A stretch of DNA of 64,000 nt from Dipylidium caninum (Eukaryota > Platyhelminthes > Cestoda > Cyclophyllidea > Dipylidiidae): positions 248,001-312,000 of the forward strand of contig QEYB01000466.1 of the NCBI GenBank assembly GCA_017562135.1, given 5' to 3'. The notes beneath the pieces are model-generated. The model worked only from the letters and a program-made list of their open reading frames with translations, was not told where the DNA came from and did no database searches. Every line of letters starts with the position of its first letter. Position 1 is the stretch's first letter. Position numbers and translations under genes: made by a program. Below are positions 14,301 through 25,029 of the stretch, piece after piece.

Positions 14301-15672
14301 GTTGTCAGGTGATTTCTACTTAAAAGCGAAGTGAGGGGAGTTCTGTGACAGATTTGGAGGCGGGTTGGATAAAATATCTTGTCCCTCAAATGGCTACAAT
14401 AACTCAAGAAAGTCTTAGACATTTATCCCAATTCACTAAATGTCACGAATATCATCCGAACACATTGCTTCCTTACTGTGTCGTGTATTTCAGTTCGTAG
14501 AAATTCGGCGATTCCTGCGTTTGGCGGCCGACGGTTCGGAGGAAATCCGATGGAACAAATTGGGGCTTGCAAAGGAGGTCCTCGCAGAATTGCCTGTCCA
14601 GGTAACCTTCACTTTACCACGCTCCACCATATACTAAACCACACAAGAAATGGTTGAAGCCGTCCCGAGCTACTCACCGTTCACCCTGCACGCCACACTA
14701 GTGTGTTTTTTCAGAGGCAAGTAAATAGAGCGACACCGACCATGTGCTCACGCTCCAAATTTGGACAAGTGTCTCTTGAGGAATTTGGCCGTGCCAATTT
14801 TCCTTCTCCCTGCCATCGCAGGCGACGCGTGACTGGTGGTGGGAGCAGGGGGAAGAAGAAAAGGGGAGGGATGGCTGTATCTCTAGAAGAAACTCTTGTG
14901 TTGAAGTGTCATCTACCTTCTTGCCATGTCAAACGAGCACCCATGTCCGAGAAACTAGGTGATAATGCGACGTAGTATATTTAACAGACACTCCTTTTGC
15001 TTGCTCGTCCTTACCTGAATGTAGACAGGTTGGATGGAGCTTCATACGGTTTTGTCCTTCCAGATGATGGACTTCTTTGTAAAACATCGCCTCCTACCCA
15101 CAAACAAAATTCCCTATCGTCCTGAGCGAACTGATCAGCTGGCAGACTCAGCTTGGTGGCACGCCTACATGCAGCCCCTGCATCATCGACCTGATCCGTC
15201 CTCCTCTGTCAATCAGGAGAACCTCACACCGCAACGCAGACAAAAACTCCGCTTCCAGGAAGATGAACACCAATGTCCCGACCTCCCCAATGTGGCCACC
15301 AACGTCCGTCGCTGTCTGCCAACTCAGGCAACCCGCAAAACCGCACCATCAGAGGCAGGCGAACTCCCCACCCACCAAAACAGACGACCCGCACGCGTGC
15401 GTCGAGAACTCTCCTTCGAGGACTCCGCCTATCGACGCAGAATGGTCGCTGGTGGCAGCAGACAAGTTACTTGTGAATTGGGCGAGTGTGCAGAGGCAGC
15501 AGAGGCAGCAGAGGCAGCAGAGAGTGCATCAGACGACATTGCAACCCGATGCCGACACTTAAGTTGTCAGGGTCGAGACGAGAGGAAGATGTCTGCCCAC
15601 TACGTTGCCAGACAACCGAGTCAATACCAGGAGGAGTCGTCTCGTAAGAGACAGCCTCCATTCCCTCAATAG
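2379..15672 (+). CDS. CPNE: copine (C2A-C2B-vWA calcium/phospholipid-binding protein), multi-exon, 5' end missing
   Basis: Copines are cytosolic proteins that bind phospholipid membranes in response to calcium through two C2 domains and recruit partners through a vWA-like domain. Exons read here: 2379-2406, 2928-3007, 3871-3935, 4199-4227, 4618-4721, 4939-5043, 5176-5216, 5766-5789 and 6015-6071 (both less sure), 6570-6631, 6789-6956, 7290-7365, 8007-8134, 9428-9530, 10834-10891, 11697-11762, 14494-14601 and 15064-15672. The family marks are GLDKKDMFGKSDPY and SEVVKKTLTPDWKP (C2B), CFDWDGANG, SFLDYILSG, VVVGIDLSSQ, LFPAFGFG, NFAPLIKHVNE, YFVLLILTTGF, FIGVGGGKFE and LAKEVLAELPVQ. Most junctions agree in phase. 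The exceptions are 10891 to 11697, where 3n+2 bases are missing, and the stretch before 6570. The first part of C2A is not found. The last exon encodes an unusually long tail of about 200 residues that overlaps a duplicated segment. Confidence 0.9.
10090..10123. repeat. (GAA)n microsatellite
   Basis: About eleven GAA/AAG units in a row, inside the copine intron between the exons at 9428-9530 and 10834-10891. It is a simple sequence repeat and no function is claimed. Confidence 0.9.
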
Positions 15673-15859
15673 TCTGTGTCTTCTTCCACACTCTCGTCTC
15701 CCGCCTTACCCCTCATCAGAGTCGGGGTGGGGGTCTGTAGCCTCCGCCTTGTCCTCACTCTCTGCCTTCTCCGCCTTCTCCGCCTTCTCCGCCCTGTCCA
15801 ATCCCTCCGCCATCTTTTGTGTACTTGTGCGAGTGACCACCTCCTCGTTGCCCTCAACG

Positions 15860-15955
15860 CCACACCCACCCACCCACTCACCCACCCACTCACCCACCCA
15901 CACACTTATCCACCCACACACTTATCCACCCATCCACCCATCCACCCACATTGTA
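15860..15955. repeat. CCCACCCACTCA / CCCACACACTTATC minisatellite
   Basis: A tandem array of C-rich units near the middle of arm A, with variants ending in ACTCA, ACACTTATC and ATCCACCCATC. The inverted copy at about 26140-26210 has fewer units. It lies beyond the copine stop codon, so it would fall in the 3' UTR or flank. Confidence 0.85.
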
Positions 15956-16740
15956 CCTACGAGGCAGTGGAGTCGCATACACTTGCAGACTGGCGAGCGC
16001 TCCTGATGTCCATTGAAGCCCACCACCTTGTGGACATCCACCAACCTGACGGTCCAACTTAAATACACTCGTGATTATCGGGGAGTTCCGATGCCTACCA
16101 TTTTTGTGGCTGCTTAAAGGACCGACCGCAGACATTTGGGGCGCGACGATTAACAGAGGCGAGGGAGACAGACCGTTTTGCGCAGTAGCATGTGCGAAAG
16201 TGAGAGGAATGTTGCCAGTTGTGGGCGGCTGATTGTAGATGGCGTGCGGCAGCGATAGCAACTGGGGCAGTGCGTGTCAACCTGCTAGCGTGGTTGCCGC
16301 AGGATGGAGGAGGCAGCCTTTTCTCGGAGAGAGAAAGAAGGAAAAGGAGAGGCGGAGCGAGTGAGGGAGGGAGCGAGTGGGGGAGGAGGGAGGGAGGGAG
16401 AGAGGGAGGGAGAGAGAGAGGAAAGGCGTCAACGGTCGAGCTCGACTCGGGCGTTTCTTGCTTCCCTCGCTCCCTCGCCCCTGCCTCCCTGCCTCACACG
16501 GGGTGCAGCATCACCGCACACCACCAGGCGGTGGAACACGTTGCTTTCACCACCGACGTGTTTCTCTACGTACAGGCCACATCTCCATCAGTCAGTTCTG
16601 TTGACATCCATGTCTTCTCTCTCAAATTTTTCATGTCTAATGCCTTCCATGCGTCTCCACAGACTGACGCATGCCAGACACGTGGATGAGCTCAACAGCG
16701 AACTGTTTTCTCCTTGATGAGCTGAGGCATTAACACGAAC

Positions 16741-16800
16741 TCTCCTCCCCTCCCCTCCCCTCCCCTCCCCTCCCCCCTCCTCTCCTCTCCTCTCCTCTCG
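16741..16800. repeat. C-rich CCCCT/CCTCT tract
   Basis: Alternating cctcccctcccc and cctctcctct units, with the purine-rich complement at about 25280-25340 in arm B. A mirror-like polypurine/polypyrimidine tract of this kind could adopt triplex or G-quadruplex forms. That is inference from composition only. Confidence 0.8.
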
Positions 16801-17464
16801 TCACCTCCTCCAACTCTCTTTACTCTCGCATCCACACCACACGTCAACCGAGTAGACGTGGAGAGGCAGAGGATCGAGTGATACACCATCGCGTGAGGGT
16901 AGATGAGGAGCATTGAGTGGAAGCTTGAAGACACCTGCACTCGCATGCAGAGCCCCGACTTCGTTCTATTACCTCCCTCAGAGGAGCACGGAGAAAGGCA
17001 TCTACTCATCGCTATAAGTTGACTCGCATATTCACTCCTTAGCCAAGTTGAAATGTTAAATTGAAGCCTGATGGGGACAAGTGCACCAGCCGCCATGCGT
17101 TTGCCTATTTTGTGCCAGTGATGAGACGCCAGCATTAAACACCAACCTACTCCCGAAGAGACTTTTCAATTAGTCCACACAAAAAACGCCGTACCGTGGC
17201 TTTCTCAAACCCGCCCAGATTATCGCTGGGATGCGCCCACACAAACACGGACAATAAGAGGACGACTTCGTTTAAGCGTTCTTTAACCACAAAACAACCA
17301 TTTTTGTCGTAACGCCTCAAGTGGAGCACTTATTTTTTTTGACTCCACTCAGCCGTTTCGCTCTCTTTCTCCCACCCACACAAATCCTCGCCTCTTCGCT
17401 TGAAAACCTTCATCCACACCCTCTTTGGTGTCCACACCGCGCTAAGAGGAAACGTCATTAGGTC

Positions 17465-18769
17465 AAAAACTATGAAACGGGCGTTTTTGTCTAGTCTGAG
17501 AGTAGCTGCGGTTATGAGAGATGCCCTTACAAGGTGCACTCCACAATTTCATTTATAACTTTAAATGTGTATTTAACTTCCTCATTTCGTATATTTTTTC
17601 GAGTTGGTGTCCCATTTCAATTTAATTTTTCACTGAAACCAGATTGGAAAAAATTACGATTATCGTCTACTTGTCATGCACGAGTTCAAATTGAATCCCC
17701 ATTATGAGGGAATCTAAGATGAATCCACCAACAAAAATTGCTTGTTATTGGTTCCATGGAATTCGTTCTGACAATTTGCGCAATTTTATCAGGCCTCAAG
17801 GGAGACCACGGGCCCATGTTGATAACGATGAAGAATTGGGGACGACAGTGGAAATTATTTCCACATCCTCACGACTATTCGTGAACTTGGGTCTAAATTA
17901 ATTGGGAACTGGCCATTATGCGACGGGCGTAACTATGCCTTGTCGTCTACGTGGTGACGCGCGTGACTCCCCGCGGTCACGGTGGCAGACGTTGGCACCT
18001 CCTCGAGGCGACCGTCGGGGTCGGAGGGTCTGGCTCACTCCCCCAGCCCCCCGGGGATCCCAGGTCGGCGCCCATCCCGGAGGTAATTGCCGGCTGTTTG
18101 CCCGGACCGAGGTTATCCGCCAGCGTCAAGGGCACATCTCCGTTGCTTCCTTCGCAGTACACAATTGCTGTTGTTTCTACAACAAATCCTCACTTGAAAA
18201 GGATCAGGCAAATGTGACCTGGACACACCTCAAAGGCAGGATTTCGTCAAAGAAATAGTTACAGACAGCACATGGTGGAATGGCCGAGGTGTGAGCGTCT
18301 ATTCTTCGCTCCGAAAAAACGGCCAGGCGAAACCGAAACAGTCGTGCATGAAGTTGGTTTTAAGAATGAGAAGAAATTTGTGAAGAAAGGAACTGCCAAC
18401 ACCGCTCAATCGACGCGATGATAATTCACGACGACCATGTGAAACTTCATCTTCCCTTGACCATTTAAGAAGGCCTCTGTAATAGAAAATTTTTCACACC
18501 CCCCACCAACCGGCTATTATCTTTTCGCAATTATGAATAATTATTTGGGGAAGAAAAGGCATACAACAACCAAAATAATAACGTGGAAATCGTGGAATGG
18601 TGTATTAACTCCGCAAATGAAGAATGTCTTCAAAAAGGCCTATAAGACGTGCTTAGCTGTTGGCAGACAGTCGTAAATGCCAGTGGAAGTTAATTCGATC
18701 GAATAAACTCAATAACATGGAAAATTGCGCTTTTATAAAATTTATTTTAACACTCGTTTCATAGCTTTC
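17465..18769 (+). mobile_element. non-autonomous element with terminal inverted repeats, copy 1
   Basis: The left end AAAAACTATGAAACGGGCG (17465-17483) is the inverted complement, with few changes, of CACTCGTTTCATAGCTTTC at 18751-18769. The interior matches the element at 40625-41760. The best-preserved part is a GC-rich core (about 17920-18260) that includes ggtaattgccggctgtttgc and a block resembling 28S rRNA. The open frames through the core end at different places in the two copies, and I see no transposase, so a protein is unlikely. No clear target-site duplication is visible. This fits a decayed MITE-like or composite repeat. Confidence 0.65.
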
Positions 18770-19760
18770 AAGCCCATAGTATAAACAGATCCACTTTATC
18801 TTGAAAAAATTAAGAATTAAGAATTTCTCCACCTCCAATATTCACCTGATATTTCATCGACCGGTTATTATCTTTGCCGTATTTATTAATTATTGTTTTT
18901 GGAAGGAAAGAAGTACAACCTTCCAAATTATAGTAAAAGGGACCGCAAAGTGTTTAATAACTCAAAAAAATGAATATTTTCTTTAGGATAGGTGCATATG
19001 ACTTACTTAGAGGCCAACAGAATTTATTTCGATTGAAGTTGTTCAAACATGTAAATAAAGGCGCCTTTTTTCCTATTTGTATTCATATCCGTTTCATTGT
19101 TTCCAAAAACGAATAAACAATGAACTCAAAAAATAATGTAAAGAAGGACACCTTTTGTCTTCTTTACACATCCATTCAACACCCGTTTCATAGTTTCCGA
19201 CATAATAATCTCGATGGTGTCGGAGGGAATCGTCCCAACTCCCCCACCTAATCGCCCCTTCCCTACCGCCCGCTCTCCCGCACCACAACCATCCTGCCAC
19301 GGTAACGGGGACGTGGAAGATGCGCTCCTGACACAATGCGCGGAGTCCGACTGCCGTGAGTTTCGTGTCTTGCCTGAGAAGAAACAACCAGCACTGCTCA
19401 ATCGGCAGGGAACAATATTACTGCGACAACGCACGACGACCACATAAAGCTGCATTTTCTCTTGACAAATGTAGAAACTTCCCTGCAATAAGAAATTCTC
19501 CCACAACCCTCGCATTCACCCATTGTTGCATCGACTTTTTTCATAATTACTAATTATCATCTTCGAAAGAAAAGAAATACTACAATCCAAATGACAACTT
19601 GAAAGACTTTGAATGGCTTATTAACTATAAAATGATGGATTATTTCTAAGAGGCATAGTTGACATGCCAGGTTGTTGGCTGAAAGCCGTAGATACGCATT
19701 CTGCTTTTTATTAAAACGCAGCACCCATTTCCTAGTTTCCAAACAACAAATGCGCGCGGT
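18440..19760. repeat. degenerate repeat cluster derived from element ends
   Basis: Related segments recur at about 18480-18770, 18810-19110 and 19490-19740. Each carries a variant of ttattatctt followed by ttattaattattg, then a ggaaagaaatac-like block, and ends near a CCCGTTTCATAGTTTCC motif (18751, 19090, 19178 and 19722). The same module forms the right half of the element at 40625-41760. Repeated insertion or partial duplication of element ends would explain this. Confidence 0.6.
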
Positions 19761-22700
19761 AACTCACAATAGGCTTAAACATTTGTATGATTTTTTGAGG
19801 GAGGAGACAAAGCTCAGTGTGGGTGGTTTTTGTGTTGTTGTATGTCCTAAATCAAAACCCTGTAAGGTATGTGGTGCGTATCAGAAACCTTTGAAGCTTC
19901 TTCAACTGATGCTATCGCCGAGAGCCCATGGAGCGCCGTTGTGAGTGGCGGAATTCGGGAGGGAGAGGGAGGAGGGAGAGGATAAATCGCCCTTTCTGAC
20001 TCCACCCCAGAGGCCTGTTTTCTGTAAAGCCGCTGATTAAGGACACTTGTCGCCCGGACTTTATGGCAATTGCGGCAATCCCCACACCGTGTTCATTCTC
20101 TTCTGTGGAGGGCCGGTTGCTGGGGTTGGTGAGACGCCCATCATGTGAAGCTCCTGTTGACTGGAGGGAGAAGTGCGATTAAACTTCCGTCCCCTTCATT
20201 CACCTTGGCGACTTCTCTTGTCACCGTTCTGAGATTCTCTAATTTGGCCCGGAGAGAAACAACTTCCCAATTCACATTTGCGTCCGTGATGTGGGAGATG
20301 CGCAATTAGTCCCAGAGGCCATTAATATTCAAGGCACCGTGCCTAGAAGCTTAAAGCTCAGGCATCTGTGCCCAATTTTTCCCGCGTTGGTGCCGATTTT
20401 GGTGTGGTTATGCCTTCTGCCTCGGCGGGTAAGCCACAACACTTCATTGGACTACCTGACACTTGGGCTCCAACACAGTCGGCTACGTTGGCTGACTCGT
20501 TTGTCCACCCGGTGTAAAGAACCTTCCAACAATTTGTCTTAATTGTATCCACTAAGAAAAGGCGGAGACAGATACAAGTGGCGTTTTCAGCGGCACTTGC
20601 CCTCGGCGATGGGATGTTACCCCTTGGGAGAATGCAAAAAGTGTGTGGGATTTTGAAAATGCATACTTCAACTGACACTCTCCAGAGACCTGACACCCCA
20701 TGCCAACGTGTACAACTGGCCTGAGGCCAGAATATCTCCGACTGATCAGCAACTTAGTAAAGAATTCCACGGAGCGAAAGTAAAACGTCTTGCCTATTAT
20801 TACTTGCCAACACTGCTTCCTTACGAGGAGGCGGTGGATTTTCATGTCCAAAGTAGAGGGACGCATTTTCGCACATCCGGTGATCTGCACCACTCATAAG
20901 TGTAATTGAAATACATTCTCTGCGGAAATTGACTCAATAAAAAAAGGGGGATTACCGAAGGTACCAGGGCAGACGCTGCCTCCTCGATATGATCTCGTTG
21001 AGGAGGGGGCCAACCACCAGCCTCCTGTTGCATGCGGTTTTCAATTAGAGCGGCCGCTTTCATGTCCACTGGAAATGGACCCAGAGTAAGCAAAAGGCTG
21101 TTTCGGGTGCTGCTCTGAACTCTCCTACTCGATCTCATGCACCAGACAGCAATCAAATGGAGAAGACAGAGGGAGAGAGCGGCGAATCCGGCTGAGTGGC
21201 CTCGTCTACCCACACATGTAACAATAACCTCAGCAGCAAAAATGGGGACCAAAATTGCGGTGAATCGGCGGCCCGACTGACAGTTGACGACTCAAAGACG
21301 CCAGTCACATAACCCAAGGAGGCGTGTCCAGAGTCTGAGGAGCATTCGGGGATGTTGGCAATGCAGACGTTCACGGAGAAGGCGAACGTCGATTGTGTGA
21401 AGGTGAGGAAGTGCAAATTCACCCAACGCCTTTGTACTTGGCCGTCCTCTCCATCAGCGTTCCAAGTGGCGAACGCGTCAAGGGCGTGGAATCCGTCGTC
21501 TCCTCGCTGACTCAACAACTTATTGCGGAAGCATTGTAAACCGCAGACGCGTTGCTTCTCCCCACTTTCGTTTCCCTCCACCTCAACTTTTTCAATGGAC
21601 CCTCCCATCCGGTGTTCTTTTCCCGCACCAATCTTTCCACTGGTGCCATCCCTGCTATCTGGTCCTGGTCCTTCTCCCTCTGTCCATGTCCTTTTACCAA
21701 ACTTCTGTTAATCAAACCATTCACGACCATGATGCAGCAAGAAACTGCAAGAGCCCCGCCCATCTCACCGCATAGAAACATTTATTGTAACGGGAAGTAG
21801 ATATTTTTATTTATAAATTTTAGAGGTATTCTATCTGCCTATTGCGTAAAATTTCGCCGTGTTTGTATTTCAGATTGAAAATAAATGTCATTTGCCTATA
21901 AATTTTTTGTACTTGTTCGAAACTAATCAGAGCGCAGTCCAACAGGCTTCGAGAAATATTAACGACGCATTCGGAGATGGATCCGCGCACCAACAACTTG
22001 CTCGATGGTGGTTGCACAAATTTCGTTCTGGCAGTTTGAGTCTCGTCCAAGTGCCTCGAGAAATACCACGGGCCAAGGTTGCTAACGAAGAGTAATTAAA
22101 AACGACGACTATGGAAATCCGATCAAGTTTGCGGTTTTGAATGACAACTTGAAATCATCTAACTCCATTCCTTTCCATCGCCGGGGCACTTGGTGAACGT
22201 GTCGCCAGCATCACTTCAGCGTATTCGAGTAGTCCGACCTTTGGTCTTTAAGGTCCGCACTAGCAACACGAGGTTTTCGCCATCGTTACAGTTCCAACCG
22301 CCTGAAATGGCTGGCAACGCCGTGACGAAATTGTCATTGTGGAGCTATTTACGAAACACCGAAAGATCTACCGCAGTGAGATCTCGCCCCGTTATCACCG
22401 AAGCTAAGGAGTTAATCAGGTGGTAAAATGATAGAGGAAGGCAGGGAATGGAGAAGTGGGGGCGCTCTGTCCTGTTGGACCGCTTCATATTACATCGGGG
22501 CACAATCTCCGTGTAGCAAAACTCCTCGGGACTATCTAAAGCAGCGTAGTGCAGGCATCTCACACGCTGACCAGGTGAAGTTCCAAATTTCCATTTTCAT
22601 CCTGTGAACTGGCCAGTACTGTTGTCGTCTGCCAAGTCCATGGGGAGATTAGTAATTAACTGCGTGATATAAGCTTGCACGCACTTGCGGAATTAGTTGC

Positions 22701-25029
22701 GCCACTCGTCGGTTCAGGTTTGAGCTTGCGCTCGAAGTTAATGATGTAAGGCAAAGAAGGAAACCACCACTTCAACCGGCCGGAGAGGAAACCAAGGGTG
22801 GGCTAGAAGATTAAACGAAAACAAGATATACTCCATTACTATGAGTTTTAATGTTTCGAAAGGGTAGGTGCCTCCTTTGGTGGTCCTCTCCGTTGCAAAT
22901 GGCCAATTCACCTGCCTGACTGCTTCGTAGGCCTTCGCAACGCACGAGGCAGTAAGTTGAGGCACAAGTTAGACTGGGAGAGGTCAGAGGAAGGGGAGTT
23001 GAACTCCGTGAAGGACCTCCAGACGCGGACCGAATCGGGATTGCGGTGGAGAATGTGGACAGACTCTCTCAGCGGCAGAAGTCAGTCGAGCAGACATTCA
23101 AAGGAGTGCGGGTATGTGCAGAAATAGGGGATGGGGCGAGAGAAAGAAGTGAATAGTGCGGTTGGGTATGTGACTACTCTAAAGTCCCCTTATCTTCACT
23201 CCCGGCAAAAGAAACAATGTGGAAAGGTTCAGGAAGGACAAACCGCTGAGGCAAATTTAACTGATGCTTTTTGATTCTAATTAGAACACAGAGGCGGGAG
23301 GGGAAAAGAGAGTAAGTGGAGGAGGCGGAGGACGCCGAAGGGGGTTGAGGCGAATGAAGAGGGGAGAAAAAGAGGGGAGAGATATTAAACATACTGTGAT
23401 GATTATTTTAGTGGAAGAACCTCATCGCCACCAGATAATACACTGGCGATAAGGCGACCGTAAACCGGATCACGATGGACGATAGTGGCGAGTGCGATCT
23501 GGAACGAGGACGCAACTTGATGACGCCGTTAAATGGATAGATTGGGCTATTCCATGTCGGATGCCTAACAGAAGAAGCGAAATGAATTATTTCGGCGCCG
23601 CGGTTGGGGAAGAGGAAGACGAGGGCCCCTTTTCAGCCCACAGAACTAGGGCGTAGAATCAAATGATATGGACAAAGTAAACCTCCCTATCGACAGAGTT
23701 TTGGCTTGGGCGAAGGCTTCAGTTTTCGGGGATCCAAAAGTCACGCATTTCGGGGCCCACTTCACATTGTGTCAGTACCAATACACCACCGCTCATTTCA
23801 CCAACGACAGAGGCAATGACAGCTCTGCGTGGCCACCCCCACAGGTCACCAGCTGCCACCATCGACATTTCATCGGCGTCATCTCCTTCGGCTGTGAATC
23901 ATTATCCTCAAATTCCAATTTTTCGGGTGGTAACCTATGTCGACATCGAGGGGGAGTGAGGGAAGAAGAGGAATATACACCTTACCCAAGGTAGTACACC
24001 ACATAAAAGTGTTTTCCCACAACCTACACACACGACCTCCTGTTTCCGGTGAGGCATAAAGTAGGCAGAGGCGTATTCCACTGCTAGTGCCCCGTGCGGG
24101 ACAGGACCTGGCCTAAAAGGACGCCTGCGGATTGTACTCCTCCGCATGTTTGCAATTTATAGTACAAATTTGCCCGATGTGGTCATTTTCACTTTATGGG
24201 ACTTTGGTGCACTAAACTGAGAGTGTGTGTGCGAGCGTACGTCACGAAGAGCGCAAATGAGACAATAAAACAACTCCCGATATGTGCTCGGTCTGAGAAT
24301 TCACACCGCACTCTTTCGCTTTCGCCTTCTTTCCACTCTGTGATCAACTATGTAGGCAGTCTAAGCGGCCTTACTTCTTGCTTCGACCTCAAGCAGTTAA
24401 TGGGATTAATGGGGGGAGGAGATTAAGTCCGAGATTTCATTATCGTGTAGTTGATGGACCCTTTTCCAGGGTATATCACATACACTTCTTCCAACCACGG
24501 ATGTGTACCCCGACAAGGAAGAGAAGTCAACCCGCCAATGAGGCGGGGTGAACTAAGGCCTTCGGTGGAACGATGGGAGTCGCCAAAGTGCTACCAATGA
24601 AGATGACGTCCGACTGAGAATAAAAAGAACAACCAGGTTAGTGGAGGCGTCCTCTTTCGTTCGGGAGGGTTTGAGAGGCATCGCACGCTGCAATAGTCTC
24701 TATCTACTCAGTCCTCTGCTTCTTCGTGTTTCCTTCTTTGGGCAAAGTCATGGTCCAATCATTCGAAGAGACAGGAGGGAAGGGGAGGGGGCGATGGAAG
24801 GGGATCCCGTGTTTCATGCCTTAACTCAGCCGTGTTTGCCACCCCTCAAAGGAAAATCCATGTACTCTTGAGTTGGTGGAGGCGTCCTAGAGACCGAGAT
24901 AATCAAGTTAGATGGTTGACAAGATTTCTTACACATGCACATGCACACCCACATTTCCGCTCCGTCAATGCACTCATTTCAACGAGCGTCGAGGCCTGAC
25001 AGGACTATTCCCAGGAACACACACTCGTC
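19761..25029. other. gene-poor spacer between inverted arms
   Basis: No coding exon here is supported by homology or convincing splice sites. The open frames are short, overlapping and low in complexity. A decayed repeat copy is listed separately at 21810-22110. Purine-rich stretches occur near 19960-19985 and 23280-23390. Confidence 0.55.
21810..22110 (+). repeat. partial, diverged copy of the TIR element
   Basis: The stretch tataaattttagaggtattc corresponds to tataaattttaagggcattc in the element at 40.7 kb. Further on, gcctcgagaaataccacggg and gttgctaacgaagag match gcctcgaggcggaccatggg and gttgataacgatgaag in the 40.9 kb and 17.8 kb copies. The GC-rich core is missing, so this is a left-half fragment. 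Confidence 0.55.

Larger units (their letters stand above)
15205..17027 (+). repeat. inverted duplication, arm A
   Basis: This segment reappears in reverse complement at 25030-26854 with near-identity over most of its length. Similarity starts at ctctgtcaatcagg inside the last copine exon and ends at gctataagttgactcgc. It contains the coding end of copine, a cag/gag-rich run encoding EAAEAAEAAE, a CCTTCTCCG minisatellite, a CCCACCCACTCA array (about 15866-15950), a GGGAGGGAGA tract (about 16360-16430) and a CCCCT/CCTCT tract (about 16741-16800). Arm A and arm B differ mainly in the copy number of these simple repeats, as expected for replication slippage after duplication. Confidence 0.93.

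Noticed and set aside
15605..16062. Overlapping plus-strand frames rich in His, Pro and Thr beyond the copine stop
   Set aside because: They are translations of minisatellite and C-rich DNA and have no domain or start context.
17902..18258. Frame of 118 codons in the GC-rich core of the repeat element
   Set aside because: The second copy opens and closes in a different place and conservation is at the DNA level, so I read it as repeat sequence, not a protein gene.
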